Assembly: GCA_018242445.1 (NCBI GenBank)
Contig: JAFEBW010000036.1
Span: 1-64,000, forward strand
DNA: 64,000 nt
DNA from: Pseudomonadota bacterium
GTDB lineage: Bacteria > Pseudomonadota > Gammaproteobacteria > Xanthomonadales > Xanthomonadaceae
Reading direction: 5' to 3'
The translations under genes and the position numbers were made by a program. The notes below the pieces were generated by a model. The model ran no database searches. It had not been told where the DNA came from and worked only from the letters and a program-made list of their open reading frames with translations. Below are positions 34,611 to 45,900 of the stretch, piece by piece; positions within the stretch are counted from its first letter, which is position 1, and every line of letters begins with the position of its first letter.

Positions 34611-36044
34611 TCAACCCGCCTTGCCACGGTGCTTGCGGCCGAGCTTGCGGGTGAGGGTGTTGCGGCCGAGCCCGAGCGCTGCGGCGGCGCGCTGGCGGTG
34701 CCCGCCGCTGTGCTCCAGCGCCGCCGCCAGCAAGGCTTCCTCGAAGTGCTGCTTGGCGCGGGCATGGACGTCGCCACGACCGTCGGCCAAGGCAGCGCGC
34801 GCCCACGCCGTCAGCGGGGCGGCCCAGCCATCGCCCCCGTTCGCGGCCGGCGTATCGACCGGGACATGCGCGCGCACGTCGGCGGCGCGGATCGCCTGCC
34901 CCGGCGCCAGTGCGGCCAGCCGCCAGCAGACGTTTTCCAGTTCGCGCACGTTGCCCGGCCAGGCATGCGCTTCGAGCAGCCGCAGCGCATCGGTCAGCAA
35001 TTTTTTCGGCGGCGTCTGAAACCGCGCAGCGGCCTGCGCGAGAAAGTGCGCCGCCAGCACACCGACATCGCCGCGCCGCTCGCGCAGCGGCGGCAGGCGC
35101 AGGCGCACCACGTCGAGCCGGTGCAGCAGGTCGGCGCGGAAGCGTCCGGCTGCCGCCAGCGCTGCGAGGTCTTGATGGGTGGCGGCGAGCACGCGCACGT
35201 CCACGCGGATCAATTCGCGCCCGCCGACACGGAAGAACTCTCCCTCGGCCAGCACGCGCAGCAGGCGCGTCTGCAAGGGCGCGGGCATGTCGCCGATCTC
35301 GTCGAGAAACAGCGTGCCGCCATCGGCCTGTTCGAAGCGCCCAACGTGGCGGCGGGTGGCGCCGGTGAACGCGCCGGCCTCGTGGCCGAACAGCTCCGAC
35401 TCCAGCAATTCGGCGGGAATCGCCGCGGTGTTGAGGGCGATGAAGGGCTTGCCGGCGCGCGGGGATTCGCGGTGCAGGGCGCGCGCGACGCCTTCCTTGC
35501 CGGTGCCGGTTTCGCCGGTGATCAGCACCGACAGCGGCGCCTGCGCGAGCCGGCCGATGGCGCGGAACAACTCGCGCATCGCCGGCGCATCGCCGAGCAG
35601 GGCATGCGGGGCTGCCGTGGCCTCTGCCGTGGCGGGCGCTGGCTGCGCATCCGCAGCTTGCGGCGCGGCGGTCGGCAGCGCGCGCCGTGCCAGTGCGACG
35701 GCTTCGTCCAGATCGAAGGGCTTGGACAAGAACTCGTGCGCGCCGCCGCGGAACGCGCCGGCGGTGGAGGCGATGTCGGTCCACGCCGACATCACGATCA
35801 CCGGCAGGTCGGGGTCGCGCGTCTTCAAGGCATCGAGAAAACCCAGTCCGTCCATGCCCGGCATGCGGATGTCCGTGAACACCAGCGCTGGCGGCCGTTC
35901 TTCGGCGAGCGCCGCCAACGCCGCCTGCGCACCGTCGAAAGATTGCACCGCGAAGCCGGCCTCGCGCAGCGCCTGCGTGAGCACGAAGCGCACGCTGCGG
36001 TCGTCGTCGACGATCCAGATGCGGGAGGTCATGGGGGATGTCAT
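34611..36044 (-). CDS. ntrC: Nitrogen regulation response regulator NtrC
   Basis: A sigma-54 activator of 477 residues. It has a receiver domain with the acidic pocket and phosphoryl Asp58 (V-F-T-D-I-R-M-P-G-M-D-G), then an AAA+ domain with Walker A G-E-T-G-T-G-K-E and the sigma-54 contact loop G-A-F-T-G-A, followed by L-F-L-D-E-I-G-D. The C-terminal Fis-type helix-turn-helix reads A-A-A-A-L-G-L-G-R-N-T-L-T-R-K-L. ATG 36044 has AGGAGCG upstream; ATG 36032 is an alternative. It lies downstream of ntrB, separated by a 226-base gap filled by repeat R6. Expected targets include glnA at 6602. Confidence 0.95.
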   Translation of the reverse strand: MTSPMTSRIWIVDDDRSVRFVLTQALREAGFAVQSFDGAQAALAALAEERPPALVFTDIRMPGMDGLGFLDALKTRDPDLPVIVMSAWTDIASTAGAFRGGAHEFLSKPFDLDEAVALARRALPTAAPQAADAQPAPATAEATAAPHALLGDAPAMRELFRAIGRLAQAPLSVLITGETGTGKEGVARALHRESPRAGKPFIALNTAAIPAELLESELFGHEAGAFTGATRRHVGRFEQADGGTLFLDEIGDMPAPLQTRLLRVLAEGEFFRVGGRELIRVDVRVLAATHQDLAALAAAGRFRADLLHRLDVVRLRLPPLRERRGDVGVLAAHFLAQAAARFQTPPKKLLTDALRLLEAHAWPGNVRELENVCWRLAALAPGQAIRAADVRAHVPVDTPAANGGDGWAAPLTAWARAALADGRGDVHARAKQHFEEALLAAALEHSGGHRQRAAAALGLGRNTLTRKLGRKHRGKAG

Positions 36045-36083
36045 GGGCAGCGCTCCTGCAGCCGCAGGTGCGCCGGAGAATCA

Positions 36084-36222
36084 GCCCCTCCCCCCTTGCG
36101 GGGGCGGGGTTGGGGAGAGGGGTGCTTGTGCAGCAACCCTGTCTGTTCGTGTGCCGTAATCGCCGAATGCGCGAGAAAGCCACCCCTCCCCAACCCTCCC
36201 CTTCGCTGCGCGAAAGGGAGGG
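36084..36222. repeat. Family B-like palindromic repeat (R6) between ntrB and ntrC
   Basis: Starts CCCCTCCCCCCTTGCGGGGG and ends with CCCCTTCGCTGCGCGAAAGG. GGTTGGGGAGAGGGG at the left is inverted against CCCCTCCCCAACC at the right, so the whole element can fold on itself. It may reduce ntrC expression relative to ntrB or stabilise part of the mRNA. Confidence 0.7.
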
Positions 36223-36270
36223 AGCCGGGCAAGTGAAAGTTTTTCAAGGTGAATATGCGCTTGTCCATCA

Positions 36271-37323
36271 TCATCCTTCTCCACTACCGGCAACCTCCTC
36301 CGGCACCGGCACCATCAAGGTGAACACCGTATGTCCGGGCCGCGAGCGATAACTGAGCGCACCGCCGTGCTCGCGCGCGACCTGCTGCGCCAGCGCCAGC
36401 CCCAGCCCGGAGCCCTCCGCGCGGCCGGTCACCAGCGGCAGGAAGATGCGCTCGGCCAGATCCTCGGGCACGCCGCGGCCGTCGTCGGCGATCTCCACGC
36501 GCAACACGAGGCGATGGGCGACCTCGCCGATCAACACGCCGTGCTCGGCGCGCGAGCGCAAGGCCACCGTGCTCGCCCCCGATTCGAGCGCATTGCGCAG
36601 CAGGTTCCACAACGCCTGCACGAGGCGGTCGGCGTCGCCGGTGATCGGCGGCAGGCTGGGGTCGTAGTCGCGCTCGATCTTCACCGCCCAACCAGCGTCG
36701 GCATCGGCGAGCACACGCACGCGCTCGAGCACGGCATGGATATTGACGGGCTCGAAGGCGCGCGGAGCCGCCGGGTTCACCAGTCGTTCCAACAAAGTGG
36801 TGAGGCGCTCCACTTCCGCATCGATCAGTTCGATCAGCTCGCGTTCGTCGTCGTTGTCCAGTCGGCTGGCTGCACGTCGCGCCAGCAATTGCGCCGCGCC
36901 CTTGAGACCGGCCAGAGGATTGCGGATTTCGTGAGCCAACCCCTTGAGCGCCGCATGCAGCGCCGCCGGCAACGCTCCAGCCGGATCGACGCCCGGGAAC
37001 TCCTCGGCCGGATGCGCCTCGATGCGCACGCTGCCATCGGCAGCGCGCGCCAGCAGCAGGTCGGCGAAGCGCTCGCTGCCACCGGGCGCGCGCAACTGGC
37101 CGCGCAGCGCACGCAGGGGTTCGCCATCCGCGGGCAATCGAGCCAACAGCGCGGTCAGCCGCTCGCCCTGCGCATCCAGCGATGCCAGCGTCATCCCCTC
37201 CAGCCGCCGCGCGCTGACGCCCAGCCAGCGTGCGAATGCCGGATTGCAGCCGCGCAGGGCACCGCCGTCATCGGCCCAGGCGATGGGCGTAAGCAGGGCA
37301 TCGAGGGAAGGCGCGGCGTGCAT
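36271..37323 (-). CDS. ntrB: Nitrogen regulation sensor kinase NtrB
   Basis: A two-component kinase/phosphatase of 350 residues that controls NtrC in response to PII proteins. A PAS-like N-terminal domain (about 1-110) is followed by the phospho-acceptor block G-L-A-H131-E-I-R-N-P-L-A-G-L-K-G and an ATPase domain with N-L-L-R-N-A-L-E, D-D-G-R-G-V-P and G-S-G-L-G-L-A-L-A. No membrane segments, as expected for NtrB. An NtrC-type palindrome lies immediately before the ATG, where a ribosome-binding site would be expected and is not seen; the true start could therefore be internal or the message leaderless. Confidence 0.93.
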   Translation of the reverse strand: MHAAPSLDALLTPIAWADDGGALRGCNPAFARWLGVSARRLEGMTLASLDAQGERLTALLARLPADGEPLRALRGQLRAPGGSERFADLLLARAADGSVRIEAHPAEEFPGVDPAGALPAALHAALKGLAHEIRNPLAGLKGAAQLLARRAASRLDNDDERELIELIDAEVERLTTLLERLVNPAAPRAFEPVNIHAVLERVRVLADADAGWAVKIERDYDPSLPPITGDADRLVQALWNLLRNALESGASTVALRSRAEHGVLIGEVAHRLVLRVEIADDGRGVPEDLAERIFLPLVTGRAEGSGLGLALAQQVAREHGGALSYRSRPGHTVFTLMVPVPEEVAGSGEG

Positions 37324-37340
37324 TGCACCAGTTTAGTGCA
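37324..37340 (-). promoter_or_regulatory. NtrC-type palindrome abutting the ntrB start codon
   Basis: TGCACCAGTTTAGTGCA fits the NtrC consensus TGCAC-N7-GTGCA with perfect outer 5-base arms. It touches the ntrB ATG (37321-37323). In enterics NtrC represses a glnL promoter through such a site, so autoregulation is the simplest reading. Confidence 0.65.
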
Positions 37341-37422
37341 ATTTATGCTTCAAGATCCGGAGGCGCGGACAGCAGCTGGTGGGCAGAACACCAACGTCAA
37401 TAACTCGGAAAATTTTGGGCCC

Positions 37423-39987
37423 TCAAGGGCTCACGATCACGCGATAACTGACCGTCACCTGCCCGCCCGGGGCCAGCGAGCCGGTGAAAGTCCATACCAG
37501 CGAACCCTGCCCTCCCGGTGCGGGCTGCGTGGTCACGATACAGGCGGTGAGATTGGCTGGCAGCGAACCGGGACATGTCGCCGACACGTATTGCGTGAAT
37601 GCGGGCGTGGCATCGTTGACCACCAATTGGCTGATCGGTTTGGCGGAAGGATTGTTGACCACCAGATCGTAGCGCAAGGTGTCGCCTGGATTGGCGTTGT
37701 TCACTGTTCCCGCGCCCCCGCCCTGAGTGATGTTGGTCACCAGTTTGTTGATGCGCAACCCACCTGCAATGTTGACCGTGGTGGTGTCTGTACGGGTGAG
37801 CGTCGCCGCCAGAGTCGGGGGGGCATTGGTGTAATTGAAGGCAGCGGTGACTGTCACCGCGTTTTGCGACCCGAGTGGGGCATTCGCCGGGACGAATTCG
37901 CGCACCACGATGCACACGCTCTGTCCAGCCGTGACAGTCAATGCACTGGAGATCAGGGCATCAGCCCCATCGATCACGCCATTGCAGTTGTTGTCGCGAT
38001 ACACCGACTCGACCCAACCGGACATCGCCGGTGTGGCAACCGCGCTGGTCGAGAACGTGACCTGCCCGCCGCTCTGGGACATGAAGGTATGCGGATAGAA
38101 GACGGTGGTGCCCGGCTGCGTGGTCTGCGCGCCATCGGGAGTGAAGGTGTTGGGTGGCACCAAACCGAAAGCAAGGCCTGTAGCCGAAACGCCACCGGCG
38201 GTGAAGGTCACGCTGGGCCGCGTATAGCTGCCGCCACTGGTGCCGGAACTGCCCCCCGTGGCCAGATAGCCCGATGGCGGAACCGGTGTGACGACGACGC
38301 TGCCGGCAACGCTCGCCGGCAGGTACAACGTGAAATTGCCGGCGCCGTCGGTGATGGTGGTGGCAACCGTCGTGCTCGCCTGCACAACATTGACGGTGAC
38401 ATTTCCTATTCCAACCTCACCACCATCCTTGACGCCGTTGTTGGCCGTTCCGCCACCTATGCCCGTATCGGCAAACACATTGCCGCTGTAGGCGGCACCG
38501 TTATAGATGCCGAAATTCTGATTGAGCAGCGAGGTTGAATTGTTGAAGCTGATCTGCCGGATGCCACTGGCCGCCTCGGTGCCGATCCAGCCTGCCGGCA
38601 CGGATGGAGTGATGTCAGTGAGGGTGTTGTTGGTGTCGATTATCAGGCAGTAGTTACCGGACGGCACGCCGGGGATCACATAGTTGCCCGTGACCGGATC
38701 CACCGCCGCGGCAACGGTCGCCGGGCCGGTGCAGGTGCCGCCGCTGCGTGGGCTGAGCTTCACGTACAGCCCGGCCACGCCCGTACCGGATTCGCCATTG
38801 TCGAGATTGAAATCGTGGTTGGCGTCGTTGTACACCGTACCGAAAATGCTCGGGTTGGGAGAATTGGTGAAGGTACAAGCAATGGCATCGCCGAATTGCA
38901 ACGACGGGAACGTGAAGGCTGTGGTATTGACGTTGTTCGGCAGGCCGGTCGTGGTCGATCCGACCGTATTGTTCACGCACGTCAAACGCTCCGAGTAGTT
39001 GGCCAGCGTGCTCACGCTGCCGCCTGTCATCGTCTCGTACACGACGAACGGATAGCTCGCGGCGATGGTTGGCAAAGTGGCAACGGGAAAGCCCGCGGTG
39101 CCCGTTCCGGAAGTGTTTTGCGACTGCAATACCGTGCCGCCGGTGGTTTTGATGCCGTAAGTGAATTGATCGGCAGCGTTCACGCGGCTGCCATTGATCA
39201 CTTTTGTCACCGACACCGAGGCGAATCGTACGCCGATCATCATGCCCTGCAGGCCGCTGCCTTTCATGCTGGCGTTGACCGTGGTCGGATTGTTGAAACT
39301 ACCGAACACATAAGCGCTTGAACTACCACTTTGATTGCCGGTCTCGGTGACGGTGGTGGTACCAACACCGCTCAAAGGCGGCTGGTAGGCACCATTATTG
39401 ATCGTCGCCAACTTCGTCCACGGCGAACCATTGGTGGTGAAAATCAGGTTCTCGCCGGTGTTGGTGGATTCGCCATCGGCTGCGATGAAGGCGTAATTCG
39501 TCGTGCCACCCGTCGGGGGCGTGATATTGATGGAGGAGATCGTCAGCGCGACCGTTGTTCCACTGGTTGCCTCATACAACACCGGCGTGCCGGGGATACC
39601 ATTGAAACCCGCATTGCCTATCGCCGCGCCCGACCAAGACGGTACCGCCACCGGATGCAACGCCGTTTGCGCATTGGAACCGCTGAAACTGGTGACCTGC
39701 AGGTTGAAGGTCATCACCGAGCCGTCGGGCAGGCTATAGCTGAAATTCTGCCCGGAGCCGGAGCGTGCGGCAGTATCGCTGTAGCCGCTGAAATCGAGCC
39801 AGCAGTATGTGCGGTAGTCGTTGGGCGCGGTGCCTTGCGTGGTCGCTGGCGCACAAGCAGCCGCTTGGGCGTGCGGCGCAGGCAGAACCAGCAAAGCCAG
39901 CAGCGCTAGCAACCATGACAGACACACGCCACCCCAACCGCGACGCGCGTGACCGCCGACGACAGATCGATTACGGCCCATGCGCAT
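37423..39987 (-). CDS. Large exported protein with SdrD-like and DUF11 domains
   Basis: An 854-residue protein. A signal peptide lies at about 20-43 (W-L-L-A-L-L-A-L-L-V-L-P-A-P-H-A-Q-A). Next come a Ser/Thr/Gly/Asn-rich N-terminal region with C-A-P...Y-R-T-Y-C-W, and two SdrD B-like segments (I-F-G-T-V-Y-N-D-A-N-H-D near 370 and Y-S-G-N-V-F-A-D-T-G near 500). The C-terminal DUF11 repeat (L-R-Y-D-L-V-V-N-N-P-S about 785-795) is the end of the protein. No LPXTG or PEP-CTERM anchor and no barrel are seen, so it may be secreted or held by another protein. Its start overlaps the 2030-residue gene by 17 bases, suggesting translational coupling. Last gene of the surface cluster, directly upstream of ntrB. 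Confidence 0.82.
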   Translation of the reverse strand: MRMGRNRSVVGGHARRGWGGVCLSWLLALLALLVLPAPHAQAAACAPATTQGTAPNDYRTYCWLDFSGYSDTAARSGSGQNFSYSLPDGSVMTFNLQVTSFSGSNAQTALHPVAVPSWSGAAIGNAGFNGIPGTPVLYEATSGTTVALTISSINITPPTGGTTNYAFIAADGESTNTGENLIFTTNGSPWTKLATINNGAYQPPLSGVGTTTVTETGNQSGSSSAYVFGSFNNPTTVNASMKGSGLQGMMIGVRFASVSVTKVINGSRVNAADQFTYGIKTTGGTVLQSQNTSGTGTAGFPVATLPTIAASYPFVVYETMTGGSVSTLANYSERLTCVNNTVGSTTTGLPNNVNTTAFTFPSLQFGDAIACTFTNSPNPSIFGTVYNDANHDFNLDNGESGTGVAGLYVKLSPRSGGTCTGPATVAAAVDPVTGNYVIPGVPSGNYCLIIDTNNTLTDITPSVPAGWIGTEAASGIRQISFNNSTSLLNQNFGIYNGAAYSGNVFADTGIGGGTANNGVKDGGEVGIGNVTVNVVQASTTVATTITDGAGNFTLYLPASVAGSVVVTPVPPSGYLATGGSSGTSGGSYTRPSVTFTAGGVSATGLAFGLVPPNTFTPDGAQTTQPGTTVFYPHTFMSQSGGQVTFSTSAVATPAMSGWVESVYRDNNCNGVIDGADALISSALTVTAGQSVCIVVREFVPANAPLGSQNAVTVTAAFNYTNAPPTLAATLTRTDTTTVNIAGGLRINKLVTNITQGGGAGTVNNANPGDTLRYDLVVNNPSAKPISQLVVNDATPAFTQYVSATCPGSLPANLTACIVTTQPAPGGQGSLVWTFTGSLAPGGQVTVSYRVIVSP

Positions 39988-42900
39988 CGTTCCCCGGGCT
40001 GTTCCAGACGTTTTCGGCGGCGTTGGCCTGGCTACGCGCGGCTTTCATGTCGCCAACCGACTCGAATAGATCAGAACCGAATTTGAAGCGGAACCGCAGG
40101 TAGAAACCATCCTGCGTATAAGCGCCGCCGGCGAGGTCGGGGTCGTTGAAACCCACCACGTTGTAGCCGATCGACAGCCAGAAATTGCGCCGCAGCAGGT
40201 ATCCCAACTCCACGCCCGCGGCACGATGCCGACTGCCAAAACCCCAACTGGTGTAAGCCTGCAGGCCGGCATCCCAGCGCTCCCCGATGTCGCGAGTTAC
40301 GCGCCCACCCACCAAAGTGGTCCAGCCGCTGCTGCGAATGCCATTGCTGTCGTCGCGGGCAAACTTGGTTGCCAGCCGGGTGGTGATGTCCCAGGGCTGC
40401 GAGGGCTGCATTTCGACTTGGGTCAGGAAAATCCACGCCTGCTCGTCGATCTGCTGGCCCGTGGGCAGCGTGGTGTCCTGATTGCGTTTGTAGCCGACCA
40501 TGCCGAGCGCGTTCCACAGATCGTTGTCGGCAGGCCGGTACGCAAAGCCGCCCTGGAACTCGCCCTGATGTTGTGCGCCTGTGTTGCCACCGCGGTTTTG
40601 CACGTCGTTGTAATAGCCGCGCGCCAGCACTGTCCAATCCGGACTGAGCTTGTACGCCGTGGCGGCTGTGGCAAGCCAGCTTTGCGTTTGCAGCGACTCC
40701 CTCCACTCCAGCCGTGCTGAAGACTTCCAGATGTCGCTGCGCGTGTCGCTGATGGCGGCGGTAAGCGCTTGCGATTCGTCACCGACCTTGCCGGAAACCG
40801 GCTTGATCTTCTCTGCCGTGCCGCTCATCGCCAAGCCCGGGGCGAGTTGCCACAGGTGGCGCAGGCCAATCGCATCTTCGGCGGCACGGCCATCGATGCC
40901 TTGCCCGATCCGGTATTCGTTGAACAGTTCAGTCTTGTCGGCCAGCGTGGTTTGCAAACCGAATACCGTCGTGTACTGGTTGACTGCCGGATTGAGCCCG
41001 AATGCACCGCTGAGACTGTTGCTGGAATCGTGGCGGAAATACAGCTTGCCGAGGTTGCCCAGCGAGTAGGTGCCGCCGAGACTGGACACCTGCGCATCCT
41101 TGTCGAAGGCACGTTCGTATTGGGCGAACACGTTCGCCTTGGGCAGCCCTGGCACCGGCGCGTCGACACGCACGAAACCGCTGGTGAAATCCACCGCTGT
41201 CGTCGGAGGCAAGCTGCCATTGGACGAGGGGATGGTCGTCTGTGCCTGCCCCTGTGCATGGCGTACACCCACGCTGAGCCTCACGTCATGCGCGAAATTG
41301 TGTTGCAGCGAGGCGCTGACACCGGCCTGCGAGCCATTGATCGATGGCGAGACGGTACGCAGCCCCTCGACCACGATCCGATCCTGGTCGGTGAGCTTGT
41401 AGCCCAGCTGTACGCCGTACTGACCCTGCCCCGCCGACTGCATGGCGCTGGGGTTCTGGAAGGCCGCATCGCTGTGGATGCCCCAGATGCGCCCTTGCAG
41501 GCGCTCGGCCTGTCCACGCCATTCCAGCCGCTCGGCGTTGCCGGAACCGTGGTCGGGGGTGTTGGAGTGCGCGAACTCGCCCACCAGGGTCGAGTTCGCC
41601 CCGAAGCGCAGGGTGAAGTCGAACCCATAAAGATCCAGCCGCTTGGCCGGATCCTCGTCACGTACCCCGGATACGCCGAAGGCGAATGCCTTGGCCACCT
41701 GCCATTCCGCCGCCAGCCCACCGACCCAGTGGCGCGGCCCGCCGTTGTCGACCTCGTAGTTCACCCGGATGAACACCGGGTTGAGATTGGCGTCCACCGT
41801 CGGCACCGGCGCGGAAAACAGCAGCAGGCCGGTGATCGGTTCGATGGTGTAGTCCACGAAAGGCGTGAGCGGCTTGTCGGAGACGATCACATTGGTCTGG
41901 GTGCGATCGCGCACGATCAGGTCGACCTGCTGGCTGTTGATCACGCCACGCGGATCAAGCTGGTATGGCCCGGAAGTGCCGTTGCCGGGGATTTCGACCA
42001 CGGTCTGCGTGCTGGCGGTGTGGCTGGCGAAAACATCGGTGGTCAGCCCATTCATCACGCCGTGAGCCCGCAAGCCGTACAGGGCGCGGGTGTACTGGGT
42101 GATCTGTCGTGCGGGATTGTCGGTCTGGGTCGAATAGTCCCCCAGCAACACATAAGACGTACCGTGATCGAGGCGCACATAAAGCTTGCCGGTGGATTGC
42201 GCATCGAAACCCTTGACCGATGAATCACCGTAGATCGGGTAGAAGCGGTTGGGCTGGATGTCACGGAACAACTGGGTGTCGGACGGCTTGTCGGAATCGT
42301 AGCCCAGCGTCAGCAGGGTGGAACCCAACACCTTGCCCTTGAGGAACACCTGGGTACGCCCAGAAACATCGGCCTTGCCATGGTCGAAATCGTGACTGAA
42401 ACCTTCGATGGCGCGCTCGAAACCCTCGGTGCCGTCCGTTGTCTGGATCGAACGCGGATCGAGCCTACGCAGATCCAGCACGCCCTCGACCAGCCCGACC
42501 GCCATCATCGGGCGCAGGAAGGGGGTGAAGGTCAGCTTCTGATCGCTCTGGATCGATCCACTTTGTACATGTAGCGTCGCGTTGGCGGGATTGGCCGGAG
42601 GCAGCAAAGCGAATTCGGCACTGCCGCCTTCGATGAAGGTTTGCGTGCCCGGTTCGTCCTTGTTGAGATCCTCCACCTGCCAGATGCCCTGATCGGTTTG
42701 CAGTGTGACCGGCACACGCGAGGTCACCGGCACACCTGCCGCGTCGAGTGCCTCGACTTTTACCCGGATCGGCGTTGTCGCATCGGCAACCGCCTTGTCC
42801 GGTACCACGATGCGCAATTTGGCGAGATTGCCTGGTGCAATCACATGCACGACGGACTTGCCGCGTTCGATGCCGAAACCATCCACTGCACTCAACTCCA

Positions 42901-45900
42901 GCGTGTTCTCGCCGGGTTTGAGGTTGATGCCAATGTATTCCCACGCGACAACACCGCTACTGGGCAGGGTGGTGCGGGTACCGACATAACTGGTATCGAT
43001 GTCCTTGCCATTCACCCGCAGGCGCAGGTTTGCCCCAGCCGGCCCCTTCACCCGCACCCGCGTTTGTGCGGTGGCGAGCGTTTCCTGATCGACGGGCTCG
43101 ATGAATGCGGCATTGGCATCCAGCCCCGGCAGCAGATCGGGCAAGGGCACGGGTGCTGCCACTACCGGAGCAGCCTGAGGTGACGATCCAATCGGTGCGG
43201 TCTCGATGGGTGCGGAGGCTACTGTCGTCGGAGTGGTCTGTTGCCCGGGGAACACGGGCCGCGATGTTGGCCAAGCCTGGATCAACGAACCACCCATGTC
43301 GCCTACCGCGCCCAGAGGCGTGCCGCGCAGGGGCACCGAGGTGCCGTCTGGAACCACACCGTTCGGACCAAGCGTGCCGCTGGCAGGCAATGAACGCGCA
43401 TCGAGATTCAATGCGGCGGACGAATTGGTGCTGAGCAGGTTTTGCGCCCGCTGGGCGATTTCATCCGGCCGCACCAGAGCCAGCCGTCGCTCCTTGATCG
43501 CGGCGGTCACATCCGCGCCACATTCGCGGATCGCGAAATCGGTTTTGTGCAACTCGCCGTTTTTCAGATCCACGAATTGACTGGAGGGATCTAGAGCATT
43601 GCGGTGATCGAGCACTTCCAGTGTGGTGCCCGGCGGCAAGGTGATCTTGTCCACGGCCGCCACCGTCGTGCGCGGGGTAAGGCCGTACAAGCTGTACTTG
43701 CCATCCCCGTCGGTGACCGCATAGGTGCCGTCGGCCAGCCAGATACGCACGCCAGGGATTCCCGGCTCACCCGGATCCTGCACCCGGTTGGCGTTGCAAT
43801 CGGCATACACCTTGCCGATCAGCACGGCATGGTTGTCGAACACGCCGCCCAGCAATTGCACCCGGACGGTGGCCAGGTTGGACAACAAATCGCCGCTTTG
43901 CGCGCGCGCCGAATTGATGCCATTGCCGGACAATGCACTCGGCGTGACCGCCACCCGGTAGGTGACCACCACCTGTCCCCCGTTCGACACCATGCCCAGC
44001 GCAAATTGCAGTGCTCCATTGGCGCGGGTTGGATCGGGAACCACCTGGCCGCCGATGCGCGCACTGCCGCGCACATACTCGAAGCCCGGTGGTAACCAAT
44101 CGGTGAGGATCACGTCCTTGAGGTTCAATCCGCTTTGATCGCTCACCGTGATGGCATAGTCCAGAAAGTCGCCTACTTCGACGGCGGTCTTGCTGGCTGT
44201 TTTCTGCACGATCAGGCCACTGGTGGCATGCGGATCCAGCGGTATATCGATCTGGATCGGGCCATCGCCGGTCAAGGTGAAATTGCCACCATAGGATCCC
44301 GGATCGACCACGTTGCGCCCCAACGGTTGCAGCGCGGGCGGCAGTTGCGAGGGGAAGCGATAGCCAAGCGGCGGAGCAACCTGGAACGCATATGTGCTGG
44401 GTTTGACCAACGGGAACACGAAAACACCATCGCCACCGGTGACCACGACATTGCTGGCCGGGGTCGTGCCATCGGCCTGGAATACCGAAGCCGGGCCACC
44501 CGGATGCCCGCCATTGCCACCGCCGGTCACATCGATCAGAGTGACGGTGGCGCCGGCCAGTGGCTGGTTGCTGTTGCTGTCATACACCACCCCGCGCGGA
44601 TCGATCAGGATGCTCGCGGAGATCGGCCCGGCGCCGGCACAGCCCAGCAGGGTCGCAGTGACGCGATCGTTCGGGAACACTTCGAGGATGCCGTCGCCGG
44701 TCACCACCGGGTGGGTCGTGGCGTCGGCCGTGGGCACATCGGGCTGGATGCGGAAGATGCCGGTATTCGGACCGGTCTCCACACCCATGAATGTTTCCAC
44801 ATCGTTGCCGAGCGCGGTATTCAGGCGGATCGGATAACTTTCGACCTGACTGCCATTCAGATTGCAAACAGCGGCATTGACCTGCACGAACAGCGGCGGC
44901 CCCAATCCGCTCTGGCTGATCGGGTGGGAATAGCCTCCGTCGGGATAAAAACCGATGGTCGCCGGCAGGCTCGGCAGTGGCAGGCTGACCGGATTGGAAG
45001 GCACCGTGATCGTTCCGGTGCTCATGTAATCGACATACCCGACATTGTCGATCATGCCCGCGGCATTGGCTCCAACGCTCACCGTGAACTGGCCGGTCAG
45101 GCTCGCGCCCGCAGCAAGGCTGGGCAGTCCCCAACCGATCGCATCCACGGTTGCGCCGGTCGGTGGCACGCTGACGTAGGTATTGAGAGGTTGCCCCAGA
45201 AGGTGAAACAGCTGTTGCGCCGTGCCCGCGACGCCCAGATTCTGGAACGTGGTATTGGCGGGAATTCCATCCCGCAGCACGACCAGATTCACCGATGCCC
45301 CGTCCACCTGGACGCCTGTACCCAATGCAGGCGAGTTGCCGATATTGCTTTCGCTCAGGGTGTAAGTGACCGTGCCGCCCTGCACCGGATTGCTTGGGGT
45401 GGCGCTCTTGGTCACCGTGAGCGCAGGGCCACTGATTACCACCACCGTGTCCTGCGCGCTCACATGCTGGCGCTGCACGGCGCTGGTGGCATCGAGCTGC
45501 ATGCTCGCCGACTGCCCCGGGCTTGCGGCGGGCACCGCGCCGACAACCAGCAGGTTGACGCTGGCACCCGGATTCAGGGTCACTCCGGTGGCCGGGCTGG
45601 GACTGCCGCCGAATCCATTCACCAGCACCGGTTCGCCGGGATCAACGACGCCGTTGCCATTGAGATCCTCCACGACCTGCGCGCCCACGGGCGTGAAGGT
45701 ATTGCCGGCAAGCAACTGCAGATCGAGTTCACAGGTTTCCGGCGTATTGCCGGCATTGCCGAGCACATGGGGCAAGACGTAGTTCGATCCAGGCACCCGA
45801 ACCACGGTCTGGCCGGGGGTCAACGTGCAAACCTCGATCGGTTGCACGAACACGCTGACGGTGTTGGATTGGACGCGCACCGTCAAACCGCTGGCGGCGT

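Noticed and set aside
36079..36225. Transfer RNA or small RNA in the ntrB-ntrC gap
   Set aside because: The stem-rich sequence is explained by repeat R6; no cloverleaf, anticodon arm or CCA end can be drawn. No tRNA or rRNA gene was recognised anywhere in the window.
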